From positions 124,001 through 188,000 of the forward strand of contig NC_012862.1 of NCBI RefSeq assembly GCF_000026945.1: 64,000 nt of DNA. The letters run 5' to 3'. This document shows, piece after piece, positions 12,151-22,824 of this stretch. A program made the translations under genes and the position numbers. Each line of letters begins with the position of its first letter. Position 1 is the stretch's first letter. Under the pieces are notes generated by a model. The model saw only the letters and a program-made list of their open reading frames with translations, ran no database searches and had not been told where the DNA came from. The stretch comes from Candida dubliniensis CD36 (Eukaryota; Ascomycota; Pichiomycetes; Serinales; Debaryomycetaceae).

Positions 12151-12261
12151 CCTAGTTTTTTTTTTTTTTTTTCGTTTGTTAAATCACTTTTTTTTTTACT
12201 CAATCGATATTTTGGTTAATTGATCTTAAGAATAAGGGATTTTTATTTATATATATAAACC

Positions 12262-14949
12262 ATGAGTGCTACTGAACCAACCAACGAAAAGGTTGATAAA
12301 ATCGTCTCCGATGACGAAGACGAAGACATTGACCAATTAGTCGCTGATTTACAATCTAACCCAGGTGCTGGTGACGATGATGAAGAAGAAGAAGATGAAT
12401 CTTCTTTCAAAGCTGTCCCAGAAGAATTATTACAAACTGACCCAAGAGTTGGTTTGACTGATGATGAAGTCCATAAAAGAAGAAAGAGATACGGTTTGAA
12501 TCAAATGGCCGAAGAACAAGAAAACTTGGTTCTTAAATTCGTCATGTTCTTTGTTGGTCCAATTCAATTCGTTATGGAAGCCGCTGCTGTCTTGGCTGCT
12601 GGTTTAGAAGATTGGGTCGATTTTGGTGTTATCTGTGCTTTATTGTTATTGAATGCTTTTGTTGGTTTCATCCAAGAATACCAAGCCGGTTCTATTGTTG
12701 ATGAATTGAAAAAGACTTTGGCCAACACTGCTCTTGTTGTTAGAAACGGTCAATTGGTTGAAATCCCAGCTAACGAAGTTGTTCCAGGTGATATCTTGCA
12801 ATTGGAAGATGGTACCGTTATTCCAACTGATGGTAGAATTGTTTCTGAAGATTGCTTGTTGCAAGTTGATCAATCTGCTATTACTGGTGAATCTTTAGCT
12901 GTCGACAAAAGAAGTGGTGACTCTTGTTACTCTTCTTCTACTGTTAAGACTGGTGAAGCCTTTATGATTGTTACTGCTACTGGTGACTCCACCTTCGTCG
13001 GTAGAGCTGCTGCTTTGGTCAACAAAGCTTCCGCTGGTTCTGGTCATTTCACTGAAGTCTTGAACGGTATTGGTACTACCTTGTTGGTTTTCGTCATTGT
13101 TACTTTGTTGGTCGTTTGGGTTGCTTGTTTCTACAGAACCGTTAGAATTGTTCCAATCTTGAGATACACTTTGGCCATCACTATTATTGGTGTTCCAGTT
13201 GGGTTGCCAGCTGTCGTTACCACTACCATGGCTGTCGGTGCTGCTTACTTGGCTAAGAAACAAGCTATTGTCCAAAAATTGTCTGCCATTGAATCTTTGG
13301 CTGGTGTTGAAATCTTGTGTTCCGATAAAACCGGTACTTTGACCAAGAACAAATTGTCCTTGCACGAACCATACACTGTTGAAGGTGTTGAACCAGATGA
13401 CTTGATGTTGACTGCTTGTTTGGCTGCTTCCAGAAAGAAGAAGGGTTTGGATGCCATTGATAAAGCTTTCTTGAAATCTTTGATCAACTACCCAAGAGCT
13501 AAAGCTGCTTTGCCAAAATACAAGGTTATTGAATTCCAACCTTTCGATCCTGTCTCCAAGAAAGTTACTGCTATTGTTGAATCCCCAGAAGGTGAAAGAA
13601 TTATTTGTGTTAAGGGTGCCCCATTATTCGTCTTAAAGACTGTTGAAGATGACCACCCAATCCCAGAAGATGTCCATGAAAACTATCAAAACACCGTTGC
13701 CGAATTTGCTTCCAGAGGTTTCAGATCTTTGGGTGTTGCCAGAAAGAGAGGTGAAGGTCACTGGGAAATTTTGGGTATTATGCCATGTATGGATCCACCA
13801 AGAGATGATACTGCTGCCACTGTCAATGAAGCTAGAAGATTGGGTTTAAGAGTTAAGATGTTAACTGGTGATGCCGTTGGTATTGCTAAAGAAACCTGTC
13901 GTCAATTAGGTTTGGGTACTAACATTTACGATGCCGACAGATTAGGTTTGTCCGGTGGTGGTGACATGGCTGGTTCTGAAATTGCTGATTTCGTTGAAAA
14001 TGCCGATGGTTTCGCTGAAGTTTTCCCACAACATAAATATAATGCCGTTGAAATCTTACAATCTAGAGGTTACTTGGTTGCCATGACTGGTGATGGTGTT
14101 AACGATGCTCCATCTTTGAAGAAAGCTGATACTGGTATTGCCGTCGAAGGTGCTACCGATGCTGCCCGTTCTGCTGCTGATATCGTTTTCTTGGCCCCAG
14201 GTTTGTCTGCCATTATTGATGCTTTGAAAACTTCTAGACAAATTTTCCACAGAATGTACTCTTATGTTGTTTACCGTATTGCCCTTTCTTTGCACTTGGA
14301 ATTGTTCTTAGGTTTATGGATTGCTATCTTGAACAGATCATTGGATATTAACTTGATTGTCTTTATTGCTATTTTCGCTGATGTTGCCACTTTGGCCATT
14401 GCTTACGATAATGCTCCATACGATCCAAAACCAGTTAAATGGAACTTACCAAGATTGTGGGGTATGTCTATTGTTTTGGGTGTAATCTTGGCTGTTGGTA
14501 CTTGGATTACTTTGACCACCATGTTGTTACCAAAAGGTGGTATTATCCAAAACTTTGGTGGTTTAGATGGTATTTTGTTCTTGCAAATTTCCTTGACTGA
14601 AAATTGGTTGATTTTCGTCACCAGAGCTCAAGGTCCCTTCTGGTCATCAATTCCATCATGGCAATTGTCTGGTGCTGTCTTGATTGTTGATATCATTGCC
14701 ACTTGTTTCACCTTGTTTGGTTGGTGGTCTCAAAACTGGACTGACATTGTCACTGTTGTCAGAACCTGGATTTGGTCTTTCGGTGTCTTCTGTGTCATGG
14801 GTGGTGCTTACTACTTGATGTCTACTTCTGAAGCCTTTGACAACTTCTGTAACGGTAAGAAACCACAACCACACACTGACAAGAGATCCTTGGAAGATTT
14901 CCTTGTGTCCATGCAAAGAGTATCTACTCAACACGAAAAATCTACTTAA
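12262..14949 (+). CDS. PMA1: plasma-membrane H+-ATPase
   Basis: P-type (P3A) proton pump that uses ATP to expel protons and sets membrane potential and cytosolic pH. At 895 residues it matches the known Candida enzyme. Visible landmarks are an acidic N-terminus, the actuator motif TGES, the phosphorylation site DKTGT with aspartate 355, the nucleotide-domain MLTGDAVG, the hinge TGDGVNDAP, and about ten membrane helices in the usual 4 + 6 arrangement. The C-terminal regulatory tail ends [10 protein letters not shown]; the Ser-Thr pair corresponds to the glucose-regulated phosphosites of yeast Pma1. Codon use is extremely biased and I saw no in-frame CTG, as expected for one of the most abundant proteins in a CUG-Ser yeast. 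Confidence 0.98.
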   Translation: MSATEPTNEKVDKIVSDDEDEDIDQLVADLQSNPGAGDDDEEEEDESSFKAVPEELLQTDPRVGLTDDEVHKRRKRYGLNQMAEEQENLVLKFVMFFVGPIQFVMEAAAVLAAGLEDWVDFGVICALLLLNAFVGFIQEYQAGSIVDELKKTLANTALVVRNGQLVEIPANEVVPGDILQLEDGTVIPTDGRIVSEDCLLQVDQSAITGESLAVDKRSGDSCYSSSTVKTGEAFMIVTATGDSTFVGRAAALVNKASAGSGHFTEVLNGIGTTLLVFVIVTLLVVWVACFYRTVRIVPILRYTLAITIIGVPVGLPAVVTTTMAVGAAYLAKKQAIVQKLSAIESLAGVEILCSDKTGTLTKNKLSLHEPYTVEGVEPDDLMLTACLAASRKKKGLDAIDKAFLKSLINYPRAKAALPKYKVIEFQPFDPVSKKVTAIVESPEGERIICVKGAPLFVLKTVEDDHPIPEDVHENYQNTVAEFASRGFRSLGVARKRGEGHWEILGIMPCMDPPRDDTAATVNEARRLGLRVKMLTGDAVGIAKETCRQLGLGTNIYDADRLGLSGGGDMAGSEIADFVENADGFAEVFPQHKYNAVEILQSRGYLVAMTGDGVNDAPSLKKADTGIAVEGATDAARSAADIVFLAPGLSAIIDALKTSRQIFHRMYSYVVYRIALSLHLELFLGLWIAILNRSLDINLIVFIAIFADVATLAIAYDNAPYDPKPVKWNLPRLWGMSIVLGVILAVGTWITLTTMLLPKGGIIQNFGGLDGILFLQISLTENWLIFVTRAQGPFWSSIPSWQLSGAVLIVDIIATCFTLFGWWSQNWTDIVTVVRTWIWSFGVFCVMGGAYYLMSTSEAFDNFCNGKKPQPHTDKRSLEDFLVSMQRVSTQHEKST

Positions 14950-16849
14950 GTTTGAAGATATCGTTGTTGATATGAATAATTGGAGATTAATTTTAATTTT
15001 AATCGATACTTGTTATTACTAATTTTGCATGTTTATTTTGTCATTGTTATTTTTTTACTTTATTACCCCCAACCCCTTCGTTTCAACAGTTGAAGTTTGA
15101 ATTTATTTTTTTTTTAATTATATTGGGTTATCAAATCGTTTTTTCTTAAAGAAAAAGAGAAAATAATGATTCAATTTAATTTTCACTAATGCTGTCACTA
15201 CACCACTTATATTTGTTTTTTTTTTTGTTTTGTTTATTTTTATTTTAATTGCTGATTCCTTCCCCAGAATTGGTAATAGAAACAAAATTGTTGATAACAC
15301 AAGATATGAATTAATAAGTTTATATTTTTGATATTTGTGGTAAAAATTTACTTTTTGTTTTGTTTTGTTTGGTTTAAAGTGAAATTTTATTTTTGATTAT
15401 TTTTTTTTTTGATTTAATATTTTTGATAATTATATCCCCATCCCAACAAACCAATATTCATTTAAAAATCAATTCCATTTGAATTTCATTGTTCTGTTTT
15501 AAAAGATTTACAATTTAATATTTCAATGGTAAAATGAGAATATATTAGTTTTGTATTTTTTCCCCAATTTATGAAACTGTTTTCCCCTTATTTTCGTTAC
15601 TTATCATTGGTTTGGACGTTATTTTTGTTAAATTTTTTTTTTTTTTTTGATTTTTGTTCAATTTTCATCCTCCGTTCTTTCATATTGTTAACATTCGGTG
15701 TAATGTGTGTGTGTGTGTTAGTATTATTATTATTTATAAATGATGGTTAATAATGATACCCCCCAAATCATTATTATTCTTTTTTTTTTTAATTTTTTCC
15801 TCATCCCTCCTCCATATTTTTTTATATACTTTTTTTTTTACGTATAATATAATTTTTAATAATAGATAAATTAATATTTTTTTAAAGATTATTAGTATAA
15901 TTTTGATGTGTAATTGTGCGAGACGTTGGATAAAGGATTTGATAGAAGTGTTGATAGGATCTAATATGAACTGGAGTAAATGTATCTATAACTATCAAGA
16001 GGAGAGTAGTAGGGGAAGCTATTAATCAAGACAGACGGAACATGTAGTAGATTATTGTTTGCAGCTCTGTTTAACTTAAGTTAACGAATTAGTTGATCCT
16101 TTGTCTGGAAACTTATTGTTAGGTTTTAATAGATTGAATAGAACTCCCGGTTGGGAATTTAGACTGAGCCTCGTACGGGATTGCAAAAACTAATGGTGGT
16201 AACGGAAGTGACTGCGCGATAATTCGGAGGTTATGAAACACACCAAAAGTGGAATGGAGACCATGAGGATAAAAAAAATGAAAACAAATATGTGAACGAG
16301 AAAAAAAATTTTTTTCTATTGGTTTCTATCAACAAACTAACAACACAACTCAATAAAAAAAAAACCACTCTTTACTCACTTGTTAGCCAAAACTACAGAT
16401 CACCATATCCACCTCTACACTTAATAACCTAGGGAGTTTTCTACCAAAACTGATTTAGTTGAGTTGAATTAACAGTTGTTACCTGACTTACTCTCCAAAA
16501 TCAACCATTTTGCCAAAAAAAAAATAAATCCTTTCCCTACTTTTCTTTTTTCTTTTTTTTTTTTTTTTTTTTTTCATCCACCATCAAGTATTCAACCCAG
16601 AGAAGTTTCACATACTTATCATTTATGAATCCAATATTCTTTTAGCTTTATTAATATTATTATTATTTTACATTTGTATATTAGCCATTTAATTCTTTAT
16701 TAAATTTGTACATTAGAAATCATTTGCTAGCCCTTTAACTAAACTGTGCATTAAACTATCTCCCAAAGTATAGAGGAATCATTCAAACAAAATTATTATT
16801 GTATACTAGAATTCAAACAATTTAACAAACACAAACACAAACACGATTA
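14950..16849. other. 1.9-kb intergenic region PMA1-PUF4
   Basis: The PMA1 3' end is followed by very T-rich DNA (about 15020-15900) with many T8-T12 runs and a (GT)n run near 15700. It then becomes more balanced sequence, ending with a T run of over 20 at about 16550-16575 and the PUF4 leader. I see no gene in it. Confidence 0.6.
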
Positions 16850-19219
16850 ATGCCATCAGGTAGTAGATCAGTGTCTTTGTCTTCAGGGAAAGACTTGAAA
16901 TATCACCAACCACAAAGTTCCACCGCGTCATTAAGATCGACATCAATTGGGTCTTCGTTTTTCACTCCTAATAACAACGCCCCCGCCCACGCTCATGCCC
17001 ACGTTCCAACATCAAACTCATCTTCAAGCAATGAACCATCTTTTCTTAATGGGGAGAACACTTCTGCCAATTGCACTAATTCGACTGAATCAGAAGACAA
17101 TGAATTGATCGAGCCTAGTAAAGATATTGATATTGTGGGTGCAATAAGTACTTTGCATTTAGATGATGATGATGATGATGATGCTACTGCTACTGACACC
17201 AACAGCATTTCTGGTGTTAAAACTGGTAACAAACACAACCCACAGTATGGTTCTATAACACCACAAAGTCTTGCTAAAACACGATCTGGAAATAGCAAGA
17301 ATACTTGGAATATAACCCAACTGGCTCCTCCACAACCAATAAGATCAAGTGTTAGTGAAAACGGTAGCCATCCTAATGACCAAAGTGTTTTTGTCAAACC
17401 TTTTGAATTGCCAGAATCTCAAGAAGATGCCAGCAAAAAGCAAACCACTAACGGTTTAAACTTGCCGTTATTAGGAAAAATTTTGGACTCCGAAGGAGTT
17501 AAGGGTAATGATCAGAATACACCTTCTAATAATACTCAGTTTTATGATGGTGCTATTCCTTTTGTACCCATAAATCATAATGTTAGTGGTAATGGTAACT
17601 CACAAATACCTCCACCACCCCTTGGCAACATTCCACTACCAATGTCAAGTATGCCACCACCATTGCCACCTCATTCTATGGGTGTTCCTTCTTTTAGTCC
17701 CTTCCCACACCCATCTTTTTACCAAGGGTATGTTCCTTCTCCGCCAGCTCACACTCCTAACCCCGGCGATTACCAATCCTTTGAAAAGATTCCATCTGTG
17801 TCATCGCCAGCACCTCCAGTAATTCAAGAATCACAAGCATCAGCATCAGCATCACAACCGCAGCCGCAACAACAACAACAACTACCAGCTATGTGGAACC
17901 CATTACATTCACCACTTGTTAGATTGCCATTTGGTCAACAACAATTACAAACAGTATACTCACCAACACAACCAACACAACTGCCATTAACACCACAACA
18001 GGGCCAACCACAACAGCAGCAGCCCCCATTCCCTGTAATGCCACAACATAATTATCATCAACACAATCAATATCATCCCCGTCCACATTATAGAAATAAT
18101 AATGGTATGATGAATGTTCATCGTAAGAATTTGCGTAGAAAAGAAGATGGTGCAAAATATTCTGATGCAAAATTACAAGACTTCACCGGGTCGATTCTTA
18201 CTTTATGTAAAGATCAACATGGTTGTCGGTTTTTACAACGAGAATTATTTAATGAAACCAATGCAACGTTAATATTTAATGAGATTTATTTTAAAGTTGT
18301 TGAATTAATGATTGATCCATTTGGTAATTATTTGATTCAAAAATTATTTACCATGATTAATCTTGAACAACGTTTGGTATTGATTAATCAAAGCAGTAAT
18401 GAATTATTTCGTATTGCCTTAGACCCTCATGGTACAAGATCCTTACAAAAATTGATTGATGTGATCGAAAACAATGAAGAAATCGAGATTATCACTCGTA
18501 ATTTATATTCAAATATTGTTGTATTATCAAGAGATTTGAATGGGAATCATGTGGTACAAAAGATTTTAACCAAATTTAATACAATTAGTCATAATGCCAA
18601 CTCTTCGCATTCTAGCAAAGATGAAACCAACCACGAAAATCAAAATCAGAATCAATTTATCTTTGATATAATCCAGGCTAATCTTTTATATATTGCATGT
18701 CATAGACATGGATGTTGTGTATTGCAAAGATGTTTAGATTACGGGAACAAACAACAATGCCAACAATTATCACAAGAAATTGCCAAACATACTATCAAAT
18801 TATCGTTGGATCCATATGGTAATTATGTTGTGCAATATGTTTTGAACAAGTATAGTGTTAGTCAGACAAAAATCATTGATGATGAAGAGGATAAACAAGT
18901 AATGGATAATATTATACAAGAGATTAAATCAAATTTCATACAATTATCTTTACACAAGTTTGGTTCTAATGTTATTGAGAAATGTTTGAAAATCACTCTG
19001 ATTTCCAACGATTTGATTGATAATTTAATAGAATTAGATCATGGTCAAGCATTTAATCAATTGTTAAATGACCCATTTGGAAATTATGTTTTACAAACAA
19101 GTTTAGATGTTGCTAATTTAGAGCAATTTGAACAATTGTCAAAGATTTTACTTCCCTTGTTGCCAAATATCAAGTCTACTCCTCACGGTAGAAGAATATT
19201 AAATAAAATCCAACAATAG
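16850..19219 (+). CDS. PUF4: Puf4-type Pumilio RNA-binding protein
   Basis: Cytoplasmic post-transcriptional repressor that binds UGUA-containing 3' UTRs and recruits the Ccr4-Not deadenylase. Residues 1 to about 435 are low complexity: Ser/Asn-rich, an aspartate run near 105, then Pro/Gln/His-rich stretches. The PUM domain begins near residue 437 with TLCKDQHGCRFLQ. It runs through eight repeats (for example LDPHGTRSLQKL, DLNGNHVVQK, CHRHGCCVLQRCL, DPYGNYVVQ, HKFGSNVIEKC, DPFGNYVLQ) and ends with a PHGRRI element close to the C-terminus. Repeat order and wording match S. cerevisiae Puf4 better than Puf3 or Puf5. An Asn/Ser/Gln-rich insert of about 30 residues sits between the middle repeats. 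It lies head-to-tail with the zinc-cluster gene downstream. Confidence 0.85.
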   Translation: MPSGSRSVSLSSGKDLKYHQPQSSTASLRSTSIGSSFFTPNNNAPAHAHAHVPTSNSSSSNEPSFLNGENTSANCTNSTESEDNELIEPSKDIDIVGAISTLHLDDDDDDDATATDTNSISGVKTGNKHNPQYGSITPQSLAKTRSGNSKNTWNITQLAPPQPIRSSVSENGSHPNDQSVFVKPFELPESQEDASKKQTTNGLNLPLLGKILDSEGVKGNDQNTPSNNTQFYDGAIPFVPINHNVSGNGNSQIPPPPLGNIPLPMSSMPPPLPPHSMGVPSFSPFPHPSFYQGYVPSPPAHTPNPGDYQSFEKIPSVSSPAPPVIQESQASASASQPQPQQQQQLPAMWNPLHSPLVRLPFGQQQLQTVYSPTQPTQLPLTPQQGQPQQQQPPFPVMPQHNYHQHNQYHPRPHYRNNNGMMNVHRKNLRRKEDGAKYSDAKLQDFTGSILTLCKDQHGCRFLQRELFNETNATLIFNEIYFKVVELMIDPFGNYLIQKLFTMINLEQRLVLINQSSNELFRIALDPHGTRSLQKLIDVIENNEEIEIITRNLYSNIVVLSRDLNGNHVVQKILTKFNTISHNANSSHSSKDETNHENQNQNQFIFDIIQANLLYIACHRHGCCVLQRCLDYGNKQQCQQLSQEIAKHTIKLSLDPYGNYVVQYVLNKYSVSQTKIIDDEEDKQVMDNIIQEIKSNFIQLSLHKFGSNVIEKCLKITLISNDLIDNLIELDHGQAFNQLLNDPFGNYVLQTSLDVANLEQFEQLSKILLPLLPNIKSTPHGRRILNKIQQ

Positions 19220-19681
19220 AGAATCATATTTTTATGTATACCAAAAACACTATTAATAATATATATATATATCTAAAACTGGATTATTAATGTTATGAGT
19301 TTTGTTGACAATGCTTTCTTCTCATATTGAACTTTCCCCACCTCTCAAATTCAGAAAGAATAAGCGAAGTAGTCGTTATGTAGATGCATATACAGAAGAT
19401 CTAGCCTAAGATCGACATATATATATATTATTCACTACTGCCATGAACGCAAACCAATGATCAAACAACAAAACTAGAACTAAAAATGAAAATGAGTTGA
19501 ATTTTACCTTCCCCCCTCAAAAATAGAATCCCATGGTATGCTTTTTTTTTTTTCAATTTTCAACTTTAATTGTCTTGATATTTTTTTTTTCTCCTTTTGT
19601 TAGAAGAGAAATTCATCAACGGCATTTTACACCTTCATATCTCATTATTGCAATACCAATAGTTATTAAAGTTACAATCAA
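19220..19681. other. intergenic region PUF4-LYS144
   Basis: A short AT-rich spacer with two (TA)n stretches near 19260 and 19425 and T runs near 19540 and 19580. It serves as PUF4 3' UTR and promoter of the downstream regulator. No gene seen. Confidence 0.6.
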
Positions 19682-22249
19682 ATGGGTTCATCTAGCCCTA
19701 ACTCCACACAATCATCATTAACGGAAACTTCACCACAAAATGCTACCACCACCACCACAACAACAAAGCCTATTAAGAAAGTTATTAAAAAATCCAAATA
19801 CAGTCGAGGTGGATGTGCTGAATGCCGTCGGAGAAAAATCAAATGTGATGAATTGAAACCATATTGTCATAATTGTACCCGATTAAATAAAATTTGTGTT
19901 TATCCTACTAAACCTAAATTTAAATTCGAAACACCCAAAACAACATTTAACAATGCCAACAATAATAATATGAATGCTGATCAGGCATCTCACAATGGCA
20001 ACAGTGTTTCATATCAATTCTTGGATGACAAATACAATAGCCGAAACTTACCAATATACTTCAACGACAACGAGACAAATCGAAGGCTTTTAAATGGTTC
20101 TAATGGAAATAACACTTCCAGCCTACAGCAGCAAAATGGAATGTCTTTTATGGAAACAAACAATCTAGGACCATTACCAGCACCTCCTCCACCTCCACCT
20201 CTTCATCCTCAACCTACGAAAAAGTTCAAAATTAGTGATATGTTATCCCCTGATAATGACAATCATTCGAACACCAACAGCAATAATAGAAATGCTTATG
20301 ATTTTATAAATATGGATTACTATAATTGGGATACATTGCCAATAACTGATCTTCAAAATTTATTTGATGATGCAAGTTTATTAGTTCAAGATTCTTTAGG
20401 ATTGTTTACTGCATTTGAGAACGAATTGGCCATAGGACCAATTGGTCAGGATGAAAATGATAATGGTGATAATCACAATAATGATTTTCAATTACCTGTT
20501 TTAGATAGCTCTTCTGATAAAATATCAAGTCTGAATTCACCATCTGCAACATTATCTCCATCATCATTTGGAATACCTCGGAAACTATTATCCAATAAAA
20601 AATTGATTGAGAAAACATTACTTGTTCATGATATTCAGGGACCACATAAAATATATTTAGATCAATTAACCAAAACGAAATTAAGTTATCATGTTTATCC
20701 GTTTGCTGAATCGATTGAAACCAATCAAGTGTTGAGGATCTTGTTACAATATCTGTTGGATTCACCTTATTTATTGACAGCAATATTAGCAACCAGTGCC
20801 ACATTTCAATTTATTGAAACTAGACAATTGATACATAAAGAACATCAGTTTAAATACACCAATATAAGTCTCAAATACTTAAGTGAGGCGTTCCCTCAAG
20901 AATCAAATAAAGATAATCATAATTCTGGTGATACTAATAACGATAATGGTAATTTTAAAATGATGACTAAAGATATTGAAAAATTATTATTGACTATATT
21001 AGTTCTTACTTTAAATTTCACTGCGTTGGCATATTTCCAAAGAAATAATCCCGATGGTTCAACTGGAATAAGTAGTGTTAATAAAAACAATTGGAAAATC
21101 CATCTACGAGGGGTGAAAGATTTGTTATTGAAATATTCAAAATTAGCACATGCACACAGTAATAATCAACAATATATAACCGATGGTCTAGCGTTAGCTA
21201 AAACATGGTTTTTCGCCATTGAATCAGTGGCTGAGTTGAATGATCCATTGGGTGGAACCATAAAGTATTCAACAAAGAATATTTCTAGTCATGTTGATAT
21301 TATCAAGACTAATCAAAATGTACTTGATTGTTCTGATCTGAGTAGATTATGGGTAGAAACTGGGTATTTCAATAGAGGGAAAAACCAAGATTATCATGAT
21401 GCTCTATATCGTATTGGAATGGTAACTAATCCCAACTTACCCATTAGTACTCAATTCAATATGTTTCTTGGGTTTTCTATTGATGTTGTTAAATTGATTG
21501 ATGAAATGACTAAACTGTTGGATTTATTACGAGAAAATAAACCAGGACAATTGTCAGGAACTTGTATAGCCAATATTTTCACCCTTATCAGTCGAGCTAG
21601 AAATAATGATATTGTCCCAAAAGTAAACAAAGAAACATTTGTTATTCCAAAGGAAAGTATCGGACATCCAGAGTATAAGGAATTCGATAAACTTGTTCTA
21701 CCCAAATCTTGTTATACCCATGAAATTATCAATGATAATACTACTGGTACAAAAGAAACAATATATTATTCATGGTACGATTGGAGTGAACAATTACATA
21801 TCGATAGTGTATATATGAAGTTATTCCATATTAAAGGCTTGATGAAATTGCCAAGAGATCATCCTTTGGTCCAAGAATTGAAAGGTAAAGTGTTGACTTC
21901 AATGTTTTTCCTTAAAGATAAACAACAAAATATTGTGGAAACAACAAAATTCAATAATGTGTCAAAAATTTTCCTTGAACTGGATCATTATTATTTACAT
22001 TGTGATTTATTTGATACTAGAGCAATAATGGCCCAATCATCATTCCGTGAATGCATTAAAATTGCCAATAGTTTATTAGATTTTGAAAAATTGGAATTAT
22101 ATTTCCAAGGTTTGATTAAATTAGGTAATGGGAGTTCATTATTGGCATTAGATAATGTTAAGAAATTTAAACAGAATTTCATTAATGGTAAGAGTGGAGA
22201 GGATGATGTTGATTTAGCATTTGATTCGGAGATTATACCATTTTCATAG
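19682..22249 (+). CDS. LYS144: Zn(II)2Cys6 transcription factor, Lys14 family
   Basis: Fungal zinc-cluster DNA-binding regulator, 855 residues. The six cysteines are C45, C48, C55, C62, C65 and C72, in the GGCAECRRRKIKCDE context seen in S. cerevisiae Lys14. A basic stretch precedes them (residues 31-40). A low-complexity Asn/Pro-rich linker follows, then a long fungal-TF regulatory region from about residue 310. Lys14 activates lysine-biosynthesis genes in S. cerevisiae. C. albicans carries four Lys14-like paralogues, and I recall LYS144 as the one next to ERG4, which is why that symbol is given. The paralogues are not shown to regulate lysine genes, so the target set is left open. Confidence 0.75.
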   Translation: MGSSSPNSTQSSLTETSPQNATTTTTTTKPIKKVIKKSKYSRGGCAECRRRKIKCDELKPYCHNCTRLNKICVYPTKPKFKFETPKTTFNNANNNNMNADQASHNGNSVSYQFLDDKYNSRNLPIYFNDNETNRRLLNGSNGNNTSSLQQQNGMSFMETNNLGPLPAPPPPPPLHPQPTKKFKISDMLSPDNDNHSNTNSNNRNAYDFINMDYYNWDTLPITDLQNLFDDASLLVQDSLGLFTAFENELAIGPIGQDENDNGDNHNNDFQLPVLDSSSDKISSLNSPSATLSPSSFGIPRKLLSNKKLIEKTLLVHDIQGPHKIYLDQLTKTKLSYHVYPFAESIETNQVLRILLQYLLDSPYLLTAILATSATFQFIETRQLIHKEHQFKYTNISLKYLSEAFPQESNKDNHNSGDTNNDNGNFKMMTKDIEKLLLTILVLTLNFTALAYFQRNNPDGSTGISSVNKNNWKIHLRGVKDLLLKYSKLAHAHSNNQQYITDGLALAKTWFFAIESVAELNDPLGGTIKYSTKNISSHVDIIKTNQNVLDCSDLSRLWVETGYFNRGKNQDYHDALYRIGMVTNPNLPISTQFNMFLGFSIDVVKLIDEMTKLLDLLRENKPGQLSGTCIANIFTLISRARNNDIVPKVNKETFVIPKESIGHPEYKEFDKLVLPKSCYTHEIINDNTTGTKETIYYSWYDWSEQLHIDSVYMKLFHIKGLMKLPRDHPLVQELKGKVLTSMFFLKDKQQNIVETTKFNNVSKIFLELDHYYLHCDLFDTRAIMAQSSFRECIKIANSLLDFEKLELYFQGLIKLGNGSSLLALDNVKKFKQNFINGKSGEDDVDLAFDSEIIPFS

Positions 22250-22824
22250 AATATGTTTAGTTTTTAATATTAGATCGACCCGACAAGTTTTTTAGTATTG
22301 AGTTTAATGTTTGTCGCGGGTTTATAGATTTTCGTTTCGTCCGTCGGTGGTCGTTTATGCATACAAGTTCATCGTACCGGGCATAATGACGTCTCGTCTT
22401 ATTTATTTTTGTGTTTTTCATTTTCCGGTTTCTACCTGTATGTGCATCTCTCCATGGTCTATCCAATAGATTGCTTTTTGTCCTCCCAGTAGTTGGAGTA
22501 CTTAAGAATAACATTATAGATCAACAAATTAACCAATAAAGTAATTATCAAATTCTTATATAATAAGAAGACTAAAGTGACACGCGCATTATAACAAAAT
22601 GAAAAAAAAAAAAATCACTCAGCAAAAAAAGACAAACATTTTTGGCAACACAAACTTCTTCTCTACTACTCTAATATATAAATTCTTATTCTTCTTCCCA
22701 ATCATTGTTTATAAACTATATCTCATTTAACAAAAAATTTTTCTTCTTTTTCTCCTTTTATTTTTAATAATCATCAACCGTTTGTATTCCTTTTTGAATC
22801 CTTTTTGTATATATTATTAAACAA
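22250..22824. other. ERG4 promoter region
   Basis: The proximal part (22260-22400) is unusually rich in CpG for this genome and contains TCGTTTA at 22351-22357. The part next to ERG4 is T-rich and holds a TATA-like TATATAAA at 22675-22682. An 85-codon reverse frame at 22257-22514 is not supported by any recognisable feature. Confidence 0.5.
22351..22357 (+). promoter_or_regulatory. possible sterol/anaerobic response element of ERG4
   Basis: TCGTTTA is one form of the AR1/sterol-response core bound by Upc2-type zinc-cluster factors (TCGTATA or TCGTTTA), 468 bases upstream of the ERG4 ATG. A seven-base match is weak evidence on its own; the support is that ERG genes are the known targets. Confidence 0.3.

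Larger units (their letters stand above)
5942..12261. other. 6.3-kb region without a convincing gene, between CHS8 and PMA1
   Basis: This is the longest gene-free stretch in the window. The open frames inside it are all under 90 codons, and most use non-ATG starts or low-complexity sequence. I see no transposon ORF, tRNA or paired long repeats. It contains homopolymer runs (T21 at 7985-8005, A runs near 8641 and 11250), short GT runs near 6600 and 11583, and a G8 run near 8890. The last about 800 bases become strongly T-rich and are the likely PMA1 promoter and leader. A regulatory domain for PMA1, noncoding transcripts or a regional centromere are all possible; the sequence alone does not decide. 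Confidence 0.6.

Noticed and set aside
12895..13539. 214-codon frame antisense to PMA1
   Set aside because: By-product of the extreme PMA1 codon bias; Ser/Gln/Asn-rich, no homologue known to me.
22257..22514. 85-codon reverse frame in the ERG4 promoter
   Set aside because: Arg/Lys/Asn-rich with no domain; lies over likely regulatory DNA; length expected by chance.
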